From Bryobacterales bacterium (GTDB lineage: Bacteria > Acidobacteriota > Terriglobia > Bryobacterales > Bryobacteraceae), in the NCBI GenBank assembly GCA_020846745.1, contig JADLDI010000157.1:1-64000 (forward strand): DNA of 64,000 bases. The letters are read 5' to 3'. Positions within the stretch are counted from its first letter, which is position 1. The number at the start of each line of letters is the position of its first letter. Below the pieces are notes generated by a model that saw only the letters and a program-made list of their open reading frames with translations, searched no databases and was not told the origin of the DNA. The position numbers were made by a program, and so were the translations under genes. This document shows positions 26,603 through 36,131 of the stretch, one piece after another.

Positions 26603-26769
26603 GCCGATGGCCGAGATCTCGAAACAACAGCACGGCAAATAGCGCGGCAAATTATGCCTGGGTGAAACGAACAGGGGAAGGCTGTTAGTGTCTCTGACGG
26701 CCGAGCGGCATGGGCCGACCCTTTTCCGTACTGCTTATCGGCGGTTCTTCGAAAGTTCGCGGGCGCGCG

Positions 26770-27987
26770 TCAGCGGCTAACGTGATTGGGGAATGCCTTC
26801 CACTTCGCCAGCAAAACGCGCGGCCCTCGCGGTGGTGAACCGGCGCCGCGGCTTGCCTGGTAGAAGGTGACAAGCTTGGCAGTTGCAAGCATGAGCGCAA
26901 AGCCCGCCACCGTTACGAGCGTCATCAGTGGTCTGTTTCCTCGTGACCCGAGCGTCAACGCGCTGGCAGCATAGCTAATCGGAACGGCGACAACGTATAC
27001 GGGCAGTGAATTCGCCCCCATCCGGATAAACCCGCTCGCTAGCCGCTTTAACCGCAAGGCGTACGAAAGTACGGGCGACACCAGGAAACGTGAAACGGAA
27101 ATAACCAACAGAAAATGTACTATCCGCAGCAATTCCAGATTCGATTTGCGAGTGAACGGTAGCGGATGGGGCAGCTGACTCAAGCAATCCCGGAGGGCAC
27201 GCGTGTGGATCAACCTGGCGAACGCCGGCGAATCGCCGCACCGTAGAAGCAGCAATGCAGCGAGGCCGATCAGGGAGGTCCCGATCATCCATCGGGGTAC
27301 ATTGGGCAAAGCGGGCAGTCCTCGGGCCTTTCTACTTCCGATCAGCATGCCCAGAACGAATAACAGTTGCCAAGCAAACGGGTTGAAAGACCAAGGCCTG
27401 AGCGAAGGATAGTTGAAATAGAGAGTCACTTCAGGCCGAAACTGCGGAACCAGGTAAATCACTACCGACGCTGCCAGGAGGTACTCCGCTCTTCGGCACA
27501 GCAACGCAATGGCGAACGGCGTAAACGCGATGAGCACTATATAGAGGGGAAGGAGACACATCAGCCCTGGGGCGTGGGCCAAGGTGAGTGCCGCCCAAAC
27601 CGATGGCAGCGGCGTCTCCAGGAACGAATACAGATTGTCGCTCGGAAGGTAGACGCCACGCGCGGCAAACGGGTACAACACCAGACAACTCAGTCCAAAC
27701 AGACAGATCTGCGCCAGATATAACTGAGAGCATCGATTGAGCGCCTTCGAGGCGCAGGCTCCGAAACCAGTGCTCAGGTGACAGGACGTGTAGACCAAAC
27801 CGCTCACCAGACCCGACAGAAAGACGAAAACCTCAGCTGCGTCAAAGAAGCAAAACCGCTGTAACGTGTAATCAGACAAGTAGTTGCCGTGAATGTGGTC
27901 GACATAGACTAAAGTCAGCGCCACCCCCCGAGCAAGGTCGACGCGAAGATCACGACCCGGAATCTTCACGAATGCTGACACGTTCAT
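26770..27987 (-). CDS. OpgC-like integral membrane protein
   Basis: 405 residues with about ten hydrophobic helices. The N-terminus reads GRDLRVDLARGVALTLVYVD followed by HIHGN, then FDAAEVFVFLSGLVSGLVY; the RxDxxRG and AEVFVFLSG pair is typical of OpgC and related acyltransferase-3-like proteins. OpgC succinylates periplasmic glucans in some proteobacteria, but the acceptor here is unknown. The start at 27987 (MNVSAFVKIPGRDLRVD) is preferred over ATG 28077 because the extra 30 residues look unlike the family. It stands alone on the minus strand, convergent with the ceramidase-like gene. Confidence 0.78.
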   Translation of the reverse strand: MNVSAFVKIPGRDLRVDLARGVALTLVYVDHIHGNYLSDYTLQRFCFFDAAEVFVFLSGLVSGLVYTSCHLSTGFGACASKALNRCSQLYLAQICLFGLSCLVLYPFAARGVYLPSDNLYSFLETPLPSVWAALTLAHAPGLMCLLPLYIVLIAFTPFAIALLCRRAEYLLAASVVIYLVPQFRPEVTLYFNYPSLRPWSFNPFAWQLLFVLGMLIGSRKARGLPALPNVPRWMIGTSLIGLAALLLLRCGDSPAFARLIHTRALRDCLSQLPHPLPFTRKSNLELLRIVHFLLVISVSRFLVSPVLSYALRLKRLASGFIRMGANSLPVYVVAVPISYAASALTLGSRGNRPLMTLVTVAGFALMLATAKLVTFYQASRGAGSPPRGPRVLLAKWKAFPNHVSR

Positions 27988-28625
27988 CGCGTTCCAGGTT
28001 GGAGAATACGGCCTAGCCGCAATCGTGTCAACGCCAAGCACCCATTTGAGGGTGCCGTCAAGTACCAAAACATGCAAAAACGCACTTTGTTGGTGGTCAA
28101 CTGGCGAACCATACGCTTCCGCAAGATCTGGATGGATGGATGGAAGAGGGTTGAACCTGACACGCCTGTGACGGCATCGCCGGCCCCTGCGGTGCCGATC
28201 TTCGCGACTACCCTCTTTTAGTCACTTAAGTAACAGCGCTTTCAAACCTCCAAGTTAGGGCCAAGATAGAAGGTTGTTATGCACCGGCGAAGCGGCGATC
28301 GTAGCGAAGTTAAACGAAGGCCATTCCGGTGAATGTGACGGTTGACACCTAACCGGTCCGATAATCGCTTCCGCTTGAGAAGGTTGAGGTAGTTCTTTGT
28401 GATGTTCGATACAGGGATTAGCTCGAAGGCCGGACTTCATACTCGTTAACTCTGACCAAGTAGTACCAGAACTCTCAAGTGCTCGTAATGCAATCTTCGC
28501 CGTGCTCTACTTACGTGCGATGATTTCAGGCTCGCCATCTAAGCGATACAAATGAGCAACTTAGCTTTTTGTACAGCGGTAATGCCGGATTTGTCCGGTT
28601 CAAGGTCGGGCCCTATCGGGTTCAC

Positions 28626-28645
28626 AGTACTTCTAGTACTAGTAC
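28626..28645. repeat. AGTAC repeat cluster
   Basis: AGTACT at 28626-28631, AGTACT at 28635-28640 and AGTAC at 28641-28645; the last two form the 10-base palindrome GTACTAGTAC (28636-28645). It could be a binding-site cluster. Confidence 0.5.
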
Positions 28646-28826
28646 AACTGCATAGCCGCAAGATTAGCGATTTTCGTGCAAAGCTCTGGATTCCGTAATC
28701 GCGTTTGCAGTATATTCAATTTCTCAGCTACGGCGATGCATTAGGTTTTTGCGAGTTGAACATCTTGGGTCGGCCAAACCGCATTGCGCGCCGGGTGAGT
28801 TATTGATAGTGCCAGGCGGAAAGAGC

Positions 28827-28848
28827 GTGCTTGAGTAACTCAAAGCAC
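28827..28848. promoter_or_regulatory. Palindromic operator candidate upstream of the EPS operon
   Basis: TTGAGT-A-ACTCAA is perfect at 28831-28843 and is extended by GTGC (28827-28830) and GCAC (28845-28848) with one extra A on the right arm. With a single-base centre this is a protein-binding dyad, not an RNA hairpin. Confidence 0.6.
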
Positions 28849-28945
28849 TGACGTACTGGCAGCTTAGTCGGAGGATATCTGTGTTTTCGGGAGAGAGGCT
28901 AGGCCTTTATCGAGAGGGCCGTATTGTGGAGGTAGCCAGTCACCA

Positions 28946-28958
28946 TGACCATTGGTCA
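28946..28958. promoter_or_regulatory. Second palindromic operator candidate upstream of the EPS operon
   Basis: TGACCA-T-TGGTCA is a perfect 6-1-6 palindrome. A further GGTCATG (28968-28974) repeats the half-site and pairs with CATGACC (28944-28950). It lies about 125 bases before the first gene of the locus. Confidence 0.55.
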
Positions 28959-29081
28959 CTGATTGGCGGTCATGCACGGGTTCACCGCTGCGTTGACAAC
29001 CAAGATCTTCGTTTAAAGCGGCAACGAGCGGTTGGGGCGTTCCAGGAACGTCAGAATAGCCGCGTGGCTCCGGGTGCGTGA

Positions 29082-29666
29082 ATGCGAGCATATTTACTGC
29101 AAGTTTGTACGGCATATCTGTTTCTGTTTGGCGCCGTAGCGTCTCCACAGGACGGATTACGCGTCGTCATCAAGACCGGCGATGGCGCGTTCAATGACGT
29201 TTCGCGTGGAGAGGTGGGCGCGGTTGTGGTCACCGTGGTCGACGCTTCCGATAAGCCGGTTGAGGGAGCCACGGTCACGTTCACTTTGCCCTTCTCGGGC
29301 CCAGGAGCGGCTTTTGCTGGTGGTGGACGTGAATTCACAGCAACGTCCGATCACGCCGGGATTGCTAAGATGGCGGCGGCGAAGCCGAACAAGGAAGAGG
29401 GCCGCTTCAACATTAAGGTGAAAGCCGTGGCGCCGGGCGGCCGGACCGGAACGGCGGTTGTGGCGCAGAGCAACACCGCTGCGATGGCACGCAAGGGAAC
29501 ATCAGGGAAGAAAGTTCTGATCCTTGCACTAGTGGGTGGTGGAGCTTCTGCGGCGCTGATCGCGGCTAAGCGTGGCGGCGGTTCCTCGTCGACCGCGGGC
29601 GGCCCGAGTGTTCCGGGGACGACATCGTTGTCCGCGGGCGTACTGACGGTGGGGGCGCCCAGGTAA
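29082..29666 (+). CDS. Secreted Ig-like domain protein, first gene of EPS operon
   Basis: 194 residues. Signal peptide to about 23 (FLFGAVASPQD). Residues about 25-125 form an Ig-like domain of invasin/bacterial-Ig type (VVVTVVDASDKPVEGATVTF, GGGREFTATSDHAGIAKM). A hydrophobic helix (KVLILALVGGGASAALIAAK, about 144-163) and a Gly/Ser-rich tail ending in VGAPR follow. The glycine-rich helix could anchor it in a membrane or act in self-assembly. No known EPS component has this architecture. It is coupled by TAATG overlap to the next secreted protein. Confidence 0.7.
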   Translation: MRAYLLQVCTAYLFLFGAVASPQDGLRVVIKTGDGAFNDVSRGEVGAVVVTVVDASDKPVEGATVTFTLPFSGPGAAFAGGGREFTATSDHAGIAKMAAAKPNKEEGRFNIKVKAVAPGGRTGTAVVAQSNTAAMARKGTSGKKVLILALVGGGASAALIAAKRGGGSSSTAGGPSVPGTTSLSAGVLTVGAPR

Positions 29667-30676
29667 TGCGTATCCGATCCAACCACCGCACGACGAACCT
29701 GCTGGCGGCCGTGCTGACCGCAATCGTGATCTGCCCTTCGGATGCGCGAGGGGATGGGTTGCTCCGGCAGCCTGTCAGCGGGTTAGTGCACAACCGGTCG
29801 ACGAACTCAATCCAGCGGATCAATGGAATCCCAGGCGGCGCCATACTCTCGGAGCCGTTGCCCGTCGGCACCGATGTTCGCGTGTTTGCATTCGATCGAA
29901 CTCTTCGGTATGCGCTGGCCGCGAACTCGGCGGGCGAGGTTTATCTGGTCAGGGACCCCGCATCGGAGTCGCCGCAGGTGGATCGGCTACCTGGCGCGAT
30001 CAATAGCGTGCGGATGTTAGCTCTGAACAGGGAAGGGAACGTCGCGGCGCTTTATTCAAGCGATAGTAACACCCTTCAACTTGTAAACGGCCTGCCGGCC
30101 AGCCCTCGAGCCTTGCTGACGGTAACGCTCGATCAGGCGGCCGCCGGCATCAGCGCCATGGCGGTGTTGCCGGACGAGGCAGGGGTGTTGATCGCCTCCC
30201 GCGGCGAAAAGGGCCGCTCAAAAGTGCTTCGGGTGAACGTTGACGGCGCGATAACAGAAATGGCGAGTGCCGGGTCCGTAAGATCGATTGCAGTAACTTC
30301 CCAGGATTCATTCACGTTCATCGATTCTGAACGAAACGAGTTGGTGCGGGTGCGAGGACGCGCTCCGGGGGCTGAAACCTTGGTATTAGCCGGGCCTGGC
30401 AACGGAGTGAGTAATCCGCAAGGTGTGTGCGCTCTGGACGATGGCAGCGTGATCCTGGTGAATGCCGGTGACCCGAGGGCGATGATACTTGACGCGGAAG
30501 GCCGCGAGGTTAAGTCTGTCGAGTTGCAGTTTATTCCCAATCGCTGCGAGTTGACCGGACCCGAGGCATTGATGCTGTTGAACGACGCGGGGTCAGGGCC
30601 TCTGTACGTTCTCGACCCTGCAGCGGGTTTCAATGTGATGTTCGTCCCAACCAGTTTAGTTGAGGGCAAGCAATGA
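29666..30676 (+). CDS. Secreted propeller-like protein
   Basis: 336 residues, no family name. Signal peptide (LLAAVLTAIVICPSDARG). The body has regular strand blocks of about 45 residues (VRVFAFDRTLRYALAANSAG, VRMLALNREGNVAALYSSDS, NPQGVCALDDGSVILVNAGD), matching a WD40/NHL-like propeller. It starts at ATG 29666 sharing one base with the upstream stop and ends with ATGA overlapping the next gene, so the three secreted proteins at the head of the locus are very likely made together. Surface role in polymer handling is inference. Confidence 0.65.
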   Translation: MRIRSNHRTTNLLAAVLTAIVICPSDARGDGLLRQPVSGLVHNRSTNSIQRINGIPGGAILSEPLPVGTDVRVFAFDRTLRYALAANSAGEVYLVRDPASESPQVDRLPGAINSVRMLALNREGNVAALYSSDSNTLQLVNGLPASPRALLTVTLDQAAAGISAMAVLPDEAGVLIASRGEKGRSKVLRVNVDGAITEMASAGSVRSIAVTSQDSFTFIDSERNELVRVRGRAPGAETLVLAGPGNGVSNPQGVCALDDGSVILVNAGDPRAMILDAEGREVKSVELQFIPNRCELTGPEALMLLNDAGSGPLYVLDPAAGFNVMFVPTSLVEGKQ

Positions 30677-32808
30677 TCGGGCGACCGTATGTAAAGTTCG
30701 CGTTGGCGATGCTAATCGCGGCTTGCGGCACATTGCCGGCGCAGGACTTGACGTTCAGCTACAGGACATCAGCCAGTCCCGCGACAATTGATGTCGATAT
30801 CAACGGGCAGATTATCTTGCCGGCTACCCCGGTTGGCACTTCGACTTCAGCCACGCTGATTATCACCAACCGCGGGCAGGTGACGTACACGTTGGCTACC
30901 TTGGCCACGACGACTCAAGGATTCAAAGCCAACACGGTAGGGGAAGTATCTCTACCACAGGGCGGGGCCGGGGCCATCACGATCCTATTTTCGCCCACGC
31001 TACGAGGAACTTATTCGGACACGCTCACGATGGTGTTCACGAAGTCGAACGGTGGACAACAAGTAAGAACGCTGTTTCTGTCCGGGTTGGGAAAGGCGGC
31101 GGACATATTGACGAGTTACCTGCTGCCCGGCGGAAATCAGACGGCAGTCGCCAACGGACAGGCAATTACGTTTCCGCCGACAATCGTGGGGCAGGCCAAT
31201 ACAGCGACTTTCATCGTCTCCAACAGCGGCAATGCGGACTCAGTGTTGCGAGCAGTTACCGCATCGGGCGTCGGGTTCACGATCGCGGGGTTGCCGCTAT
31301 TACCCGCCACCGTGGAGCCCGGAAGAGATGTCAGATTTACGGTTCAGTTTAAGCCGGAGACACTCGGCGCCGCGCAAGGGTCGTTGCGTTTGGAATTGAG
31401 CGACGGCAATCGCATTTTCACTCTCCAGGGAAGCGGCGTCGGAGCGTCCCTGTCCTATTCGGTCAACACCGACGGCAACTTCGTCCGCATAGCGCCCGGT
31501 GCTGTGATCAGAATGCCGGGCACGCCGGTGGCGGGAAGACGGGTGGCGACCATCCGTGTTGTAAATGAGGGAACGGTTGAGGGTCGCGTGACGGTAGTTA
31601 GCGTGTCGGGCGCCGCATACCGGTTGCAGGACGTGGTGCCCCTGCCGGCGACGGTTCCTCCCCAAGGGGTATTTAGCTTCGCGGTGGTATTTACGCCGGC
31701 CACAAGTGGACCGGCAGAAGGCCGGCTATTCATCAACGAGACCAGTTTCGACATCTTAGGCGAGGGGATTGGTCCGAGACTTACGTTTGCCACTGAGGTG
31801 GGTGGATCGATAACCCCGGTGCCGGATAGCAATCTGATCATCCTGCCGAATACAACGGCCGGAAGCCGCCTGGCATCGACAGTCATAGTAAAGAATGAGG
31901 GCAATGCGCCGGCAACGCTAAGCAGTGTAAGCGTGAGCGGCGCGCCGTTTGAGATCTCAAACCTTCCGCAACTCCCGGTGACGGTGGCTGAAGGCCAGAC
32001 GGTTCTCTTCACCGTCACGTTTCTTCCGACAGCAGTAGGGACCTTCACCGGCGGCCTACAGATAGACGAGCGCAGTTTCTCGATTCGCGCTTCGGCGGGC
32101 AATCCGCCACCGCTGCCGGAGGTAAGAATAGAAAACTTATCCGAGACCGCGGAATCGCTGCAGCAGCCATCGGTTGGGCTGACCATTGCGGACACCTACC
32201 CGGTGGACGTTACCGGCCGTATCAATCTGGGTTTCACGGCCGAATCGTTCGGCGACGATCCTAGCGTACAGTTTGCATCGGGCGGGCGCACCGCCGAGTT
32301 TCGTATCCCGGCCAATACCCGAGAAGCGATTTTCGGAGAGAGCGCGAAGACAATCCAATTCCAGACCGGAACCGTCGCGGGTGTTATCTCGATCGGTGCG
32401 ACATTCAGCGTGGGCTCTGCTAACATTACGCCCAATCCCGCTCCCGCAAAGACCGTATTGGTGGCATCGCAGCCCCCGCGGATCCGTAGTGTCCAGATCG
32501 GCACGCGAAGTACTAATAGCTTTGAAGTTTTGATCACGGGTTACTCGCCGACACGCGCGCTAAACAATCTTATTCTTCAGTTTGCGCCGGTGCCCGGATC
32601 CAATCTCGCCACAACCAGTCTTACGGTCAATGCCGATTCGGCGTTCAGCGCCTGGTATCAGGGCGCGACATCGCGACAGTTTGGCAGTCAGTTCACGGCT
32701 TCCCTCACGATTAACGTGACCGGAGATGTCAACACGGTTCAGTCGGTAAGCGTGAGCGGCACTAATTCCAAGGGGACATCCAACTCCATGTCGGTCAACC
32801 TGCGGTGA
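30673..32808 (+). CDS. Secreted choice-of-anchor-D repeat protein
   Basis: 711 residues. Signal peptide MIGRPYVKFALAMLIAACGT to about 24. Four tandem ASH/choice-of-anchor-D (MSP-like) modules of about 110 residues follow, each with the pattern TxxFxVxNxGxxxxxLxxVxxSGxxFxI, then LPxxVxPGxxxxFTVxFxP and a closing GxGV (for example FIVSNSGNADSVLRAVTASG and VKNEGNAPATLSSVSVSGAP). From about 485 a different beta-rich domain begins. These modules commonly mediate protein-protein or surface contacts. It precedes the Wza-like gene by 7 bases, which suggests a structural or adhesive role at the export site (inference). Confidence 0.8.
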   Translation: MIGRPYVKFALAMLIAACGTLPAQDLTFSYRTSASPATIDVDINGQIILPATPVGTSTSATLIITNRGQVTYTLATLATTTQGFKANTVGEVSLPQGGAGAITILFSPTLRGTYSDTLTMVFTKSNGGQQVRTLFLSGLGKAADILTSYLLPGGNQTAVANGQAITFPPTIVGQANTATFIVSNSGNADSVLRAVTASGVGFTIAGLPLLPATVEPGRDVRFTVQFKPETLGAAQGSLRLELSDGNRIFTLQGSGVGASLSYSVNTDGNFVRIAPGAVIRMPGTPVAGRRVATIRVVNEGTVEGRVTVVSVSGAAYRLQDVVPLPATVPPQGVFSFAVVFTPATSGPAEGRLFINETSFDILGEGIGPRLTFATEVGGSITPVPDSNLIILPNTTAGSRLASTVIVKNEGNAPATLSSVSVSGAPFEISNLPQLPVTVAEGQTVLFTVTFLPTAVGTFTGGLQIDERSFSIRASAGNPPPLPEVRIENLSETAESLQQPSVGLTIADTYPVDVTGRINLGFTAESFGDDPSVQFASGGRTAEFRIPANTREAIFGESAKTIQFQTGTVAGVISIGATFSVGSANITPNPAPAKTVLVASQPPRIRSVQIGTRSTNSFEVLITGYSPTRALNNLILQFAPVPGSNLATTSLTVNADSAFSAWYQGATSRQFGSQFTASLTINVTGDVNTVQSVSVSGTNSKGTSNSMSVNLR

Positions 32809-32815
32809 GGTAAGT

Positions 32816-33802
32816 ATGAAAGTCATAAGGTGGAAGAGCGATTTGTTGTACGTGGTCGTAGCCCTCTTATCGGCGTTCACGCTACGAAATATAAGTCTGG
32901 CCCAGAGTACGCCGCGACAGACCGAGCAGTCTCCGGGCGACACGATAATCGGCGTGGAAGATACAGTCACGATCCTGGCCTTGAACGCCGAGGAGCTTAG
33001 CCGGGCATGGCGGGTTTCGTCAGCCGGCGATTTGAATTTGCCTATGCTCGGCCGTGTTCGGGCGGCAGGAAAAACGGTAGGGCAGCTGGAAAAGGATCTG
33101 TTCGAGCGGATGAAGAAGTACTTCAAAGACCCCCAGCTCACAATGTATGTTTCCGAGTACCGCAGCCAACCTGTCAGTGTAGTGGGGGCTGTAGAACGGC
33201 CCGGCACTTATCAGTTGCAAGGGCCGAAGACAATCTTCGATGCGATCTTGATGGCGGGCGGACCGAAGGAAACGGGGCCGACGGTGACACTGTCGCGTAG
33301 CATCCGCAATGGGCCACTCGATTATCCGGGCGTGCGCGTGGATCCGGATCAGGATCTTCGATCGCTCGAATTGAACGCAACGGACGTTATGCAAGGAAAG
33401 GGTCCGGCCGCCGAGATTAGGTTGGTTGCCGGCGACGTCGTGACCGTTTCGACGATCAAAGAACGAAAACTGGTGCACATCGCCGGTGAAGTAATTCATC
33501 CGGGCTCCGTCGAGCTAGCTACGCGAGACAGCATCTCCTTAATGAAGGTGTTAGCAATGGCTGGAGGATTGACTAAGACGGCGTCGATCGGGAAGGTGAT
33601 GATCTCGCGGGCGGATCAACCGGGGGGAGAGGTCGGGACGACGTTTGTCAACTTGAAAAAGATTATGAACGGCCAGGCGAAAGATCTGGAGTTAAGCCCG
33701 GGCCATATTGTAATCATTCCATCTAACAGCCTGATGACTGTCGTTCAGAGTGCCTCGACATCGGCGGTTAACACAGGCATCTTGCTGTTGGGGAGGTTCT
33801 AG
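32816..33802 (+). CDS. Wza-like polysaccharide export protein
   Basis: 328 residues. An N-terminal hydrophobic segment (LLYVVVALLSAFTLRNISLAQ) is a signal peptide without an obvious lipobox Cys. The Poly_export domain (VEDTVTILALNAEELSRAWR, GDLNLPMLGRVRAAGKTVGQLE, YFKDPQLTMYVSEYRS) is followed by two SLBB domains (VSVVGAVERPGTYQL and VHIAGEVIHPGSVEL). It forms the periplasmic and outer-membrane channel for EPS, working with the Wzc-type kinase encoded next. GAGGT precedes ATG 32816 by a short spacer. Its stop lies 1 base before the GTG of the kinase gene. Confidence 0.93.
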   Translation: MKVIRWKSDLLYVVVALLSAFTLRNISLAQSTPRQTEQSPGDTIIGVEDTVTILALNAEELSRAWRVSSAGDLNLPMLGRVRAAGKTVGQLEKDLFERMKKYFKDPQLTMYVSEYRSQPVSVVGAVERPGTYQLQGPKTIFDAILMAGGPKETGPTVTLSRSIRNGPLDYPGVRVDPDQDLRSLELNATDVMQGKGPAAEIRLVAGDVVTVSTIKERKLVHIAGEVIHPGSVELATRDSISLMKVLAMAGGLTKTASIGKVMISRADQPGGEVGTTFVNLKKIMNGQAKDLELSPGHIVIIPSNSLMTVVQSASTSAVNTGILLLGRF

Positions 33803-33803
33803 C

Positions 33804-36131
33804 GTGCCGGAATACGATAACGACCAAGTGAATAGTATGGGTGCGGACGGGTACGCGGACGATCAGTTTCCAACCCGGGTTGTAGGACAGTATGCCGGCT
33901 CGGGCGGCGCGGCGTTGGCGCGGCTGGTTTATGTGGAGCAAGCCGCCGGCGATGGAACGGATGCCGATCCATCGAACGACCTGATGAAGTACTGGCGTCA
34001 ACTGCGGTCCCATAAGTGGACGTTAGTCGTGATGGCGCTGCTAGGAGTGGCGGCGGGCTTAGGCGGGCATCTTCGTCAAACGCCGGTGTATGTGGCGCGA
34101 ACCGCACTCGAGTTGAATGCGCCCAATGAGGGCTCGCTGGTAGGTGGACCGCGCTTAGAAGAAACGGGCAGTCCCGACGCGTTGCTTCAGACGCAGATTC
34201 GCATCATGGAAAGCAGTATTGTGCGTGAGCGGGTGGATGAAAAGTTACGGCAGCGAGGCATCCCTCCGTTCGAGGCGACAGAGAAGCTGGCCGGATTACG
34301 CAAGTGGTTACGTTCGCGTACATCGGACTCGACGAGCGACCGGGACCTGCCTCCGGTGGAGGTTTCCATTCGCCCGATTGAGCGGTCGCACATTATTGAG
34401 ATTGTTTGTGAATCGCCAAATCCGAACATGGCGGCGATCTATCCGAACGCACTTGCCGAGGAGTACATCGACTACCATATCGAAGCCCGAGGGCTCGCGG
34501 CAGACCGCGCTTCGAAGTTCCTGACCGGGCAATTGTCGGATTTGCGCGCCCGGCTGCAAGAATCAGAGAACCGGCTGCAGGCGTATAAGCAGCAATCGGG
34601 TTTGTTGTACGGCTCCGACAAAGCCAATGTCGATGAAGAAAAGCTTCGCCAGTTACAAGTGGAATTTACTCGAGCCGAAGCCGAGCGGGTATCAAAGCAG
34701 TCGGCGTACGAAATAGCCAGTTCCAATGCCGCCGAAACAGTTCCGGAAATTCTTGACAATGGGCGCCTGGGCGGTTACCAGTCCGAGTTGGCCCGGTTAC
34801 GGCGTGAGCAGGCTGACCTGATGTCTATGTACACACAGGATCATCCGCGCGTCGTTCGCATACAGGCTCAGATATCCGAATTAGAGCAGACGTTAAGACG
34901 CGAACGAGAGAGTATCATCTCGCGTATCCGCAACGAATATCAAGGCGCAATGCGGCGGGAGCAGTTGTTGGCGGCAGCGTATAAGAAGCAGTCAGACCAT
35001 GTGCAGGACTTGTCACGCAAGGAAGTCAGCTTCGACCTGCTGCGGCGCGAACTGGACAGCAACCGGAGAATCTACGACGATCTTCTGCAGAAGAGCACCG
35101 GCACGGCGATGCTGGCGGCCGTTAAAGTCAGCTCGGCTTACGTCATCGACAAGGCCCGGGTTCCGGAGATACCGTCGAAACCATCGCTCAAAATCGACCT
35201 TGCCATGGGACTGAGCGGCGGAATCCTGTTCGGTGTGTTGCTTGTGCTGGCGGCCGATCAGGTGAACCGGAAACTAAAGGGGCCGGGTGAGACACCGCTG
35301 CATCTAAAGGTGCCGGAACTCGGTGTTATTCCCGACAGTAACTCCGCCTACGACCGCCGGAAGGTGTTCGAGAATTCGCCTCCAGCGGGATTGCCGGCCG
35401 GCCATGAAAACGGGAACGGATGGCAGCATACGGGAACGCAACCGGCGGATTCGATGATCATGCCGAACCAGCCGTCGCGCATCGCCGAGTCATTCCGAAA
35501 CACGGTGGCATCGATTTTGGTGTCGGAATCGAAGATCGGCCGGCGGCCTCGTGTCATGGTAGTTACGAGTGCGGCCCGGGGTGAAGGCAAGAGCACGACA
35601 GTCAGTAATCTTGGTATCGCAATGGCTGAGATCGGGCAGCGAGTGCTCTTGATCGACGCGGACTTACGAAAGCCGGATCTGCATACTGTATTTGGCACCT
35701 CAAATACCTGGGGTTTAAGCGACCTGCCGAGGGACAACGCCCGGCTGAAGACGATGCCTCTGGAAGCGCTGGTACGGCCGACCGAGGTGAAAGGGTTGTA
35801 TCTACTACCGTCAGGGCCAGGAACGATCAGTGTGGCAAGTCTGCTCCACTCCGGACGGATCAAAGAGTTGATCGAGCGATTCCGCCGCGAGTTCGACACG
35901 ATTCTTATCGATACTCCGCCGCTCATGTACCTTTCAGACGCGCGGGTATTAGGACGGCTGGCTGACGGCGCCATTCTTGTCGTACGCGCCGGAATGACGA
36001 CAAAAGATATGGCTCTGGCGGCTAAGAACCGCCTTGTGCAAGACGGGATTAGCGTTATTGGAACGGTTCTGAACCGGTGGCACGCCAAAGAGAGTGCCAA
36101 AGACGTTTACTACGGTTACGCCGAGCAATAG
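33804..36131 (+). CDS. Wzc-like polysaccharide co-polymerase/tyrosine autokinase
   Basis: 775 residues from GTG 33804, set by GGGAGG (33791-33796) with a 7-base spacer; the frame could extend into the previous gene. A Wzz domain has the first transmembrane helix (WTLVVMALLGVAAGLGGHL) and a periplasmic coiled coil (about 230-440). A second helix (KIDLAMGLSGGILFGVLLVLA) precedes the BY-kinase domain: Walker A ARGEGKSTT (about 589-597), Walker A' RVLLIDADLRKPDLH (about 613), Walker B TILIDTPP (about 700). The C-terminal Tyr cluster is minimal (DVYYGYAEQ). Known family role: control of chain length and export by phosphorylation cycles with Wza. Confidence 0.92.
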   Translation: MPEYDNDQVNSMGADGYADDQFPTRVVGQYAGSGGAALARLVYVEQAAGDGTDADPSNDLMKYWRQLRSHKWTLVVMALLGVAAGLGGHLRQTPVYVARTALELNAPNEGSLVGGPRLEETGSPDALLQTQIRIMESSIVRERVDEKLRQRGIPPFEATEKLAGLRKWLRSRTSDSTSDRDLPPVEVSIRPIERSHIIEIVCESPNPNMAAIYPNALAEEYIDYHIEARGLAADRASKFLTGQLSDLRARLQESENRLQAYKQQSGLLYGSDKANVDEEKLRQLQVEFTRAEAERVSKQSAYEIASSNAAETVPEILDNGRLGGYQSELARLRREQADLMSMYTQDHPRVVRIQAQISELEQTLRRERESIISRIRNEYQGAMRREQLLAAAYKKQSDHVQDLSRKEVSFDLLRRELDSNRRIYDDLLQKSTGTAMLAAVKVSSAYVIDKARVPEIPSKPSLKIDLAMGLSGGILFGVLLVLAADQVNRKLKGPGETPLHLKVPELGVIPDSNSAYDRRKVFENSPPAGLPAGHENGNGWQHTGTQPADSMIMPNQPSRIAESFRNTVASILVSESKIGRRPRVMVVTSAARGEGKSTTVSNLGIAMAEIGQRVLLIDADLRKPDLHTVFGTSNTWGLSDLPRDNARLKTMPLEALVRPTEVKGLYLLPSGPGTISVASLLHSGRIKELIERFRREFDTILIDTPPLMYLSDARVLGRLADGAILVVRAGMTTKDMALAAKNRLVQDGISVIGTVLNRWHAKESAKDVYYGYAEQ

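Larger units (their letters stand above)
27988..29081. other. Long intergenic region before the EPS locus
   Basis: About 1.1 kb, visibly less GC-rich than its surroundings, with no convincing gene. It contains a GGAT/GGAA microrepeat (GATGGATGGATGGA, near 28130), three AGTAC units (28626-28645), a small hairpin CCGGA-TTTG-TCCGG (28585-28598), and two palindromes of 6-1-6 form at 28831 and 28946. A 66-codon frame at 28881-29081 has no protein-like features. The likely role is regulation of the large operon starting at 29082; a decayed insertion or a small RNA cannot be excluded. Confidence 0.55.

Noticed and set aside
26698..26721. Weak hairpin CGGCC-loop-GGCCG followed by TTTT as a terminator
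   Set aside because: A stem of five pairs with a loop of ten and only four T; too weak to annotate, though the convergent gap is a sensible place.
28342..28365. TTGACA and GATAAT as promoter elements
   Set aside because: They are only 12 bases apart, too close for a sigma70 promoter, and no gene follows within 700 bases.
28881..29081. 66-codon frame upstream of the first EPS gene
   Set aside because: No signal peptide, domain or ribosome binding site; it spans the second palindrome, so a regulatory reading is simpler.
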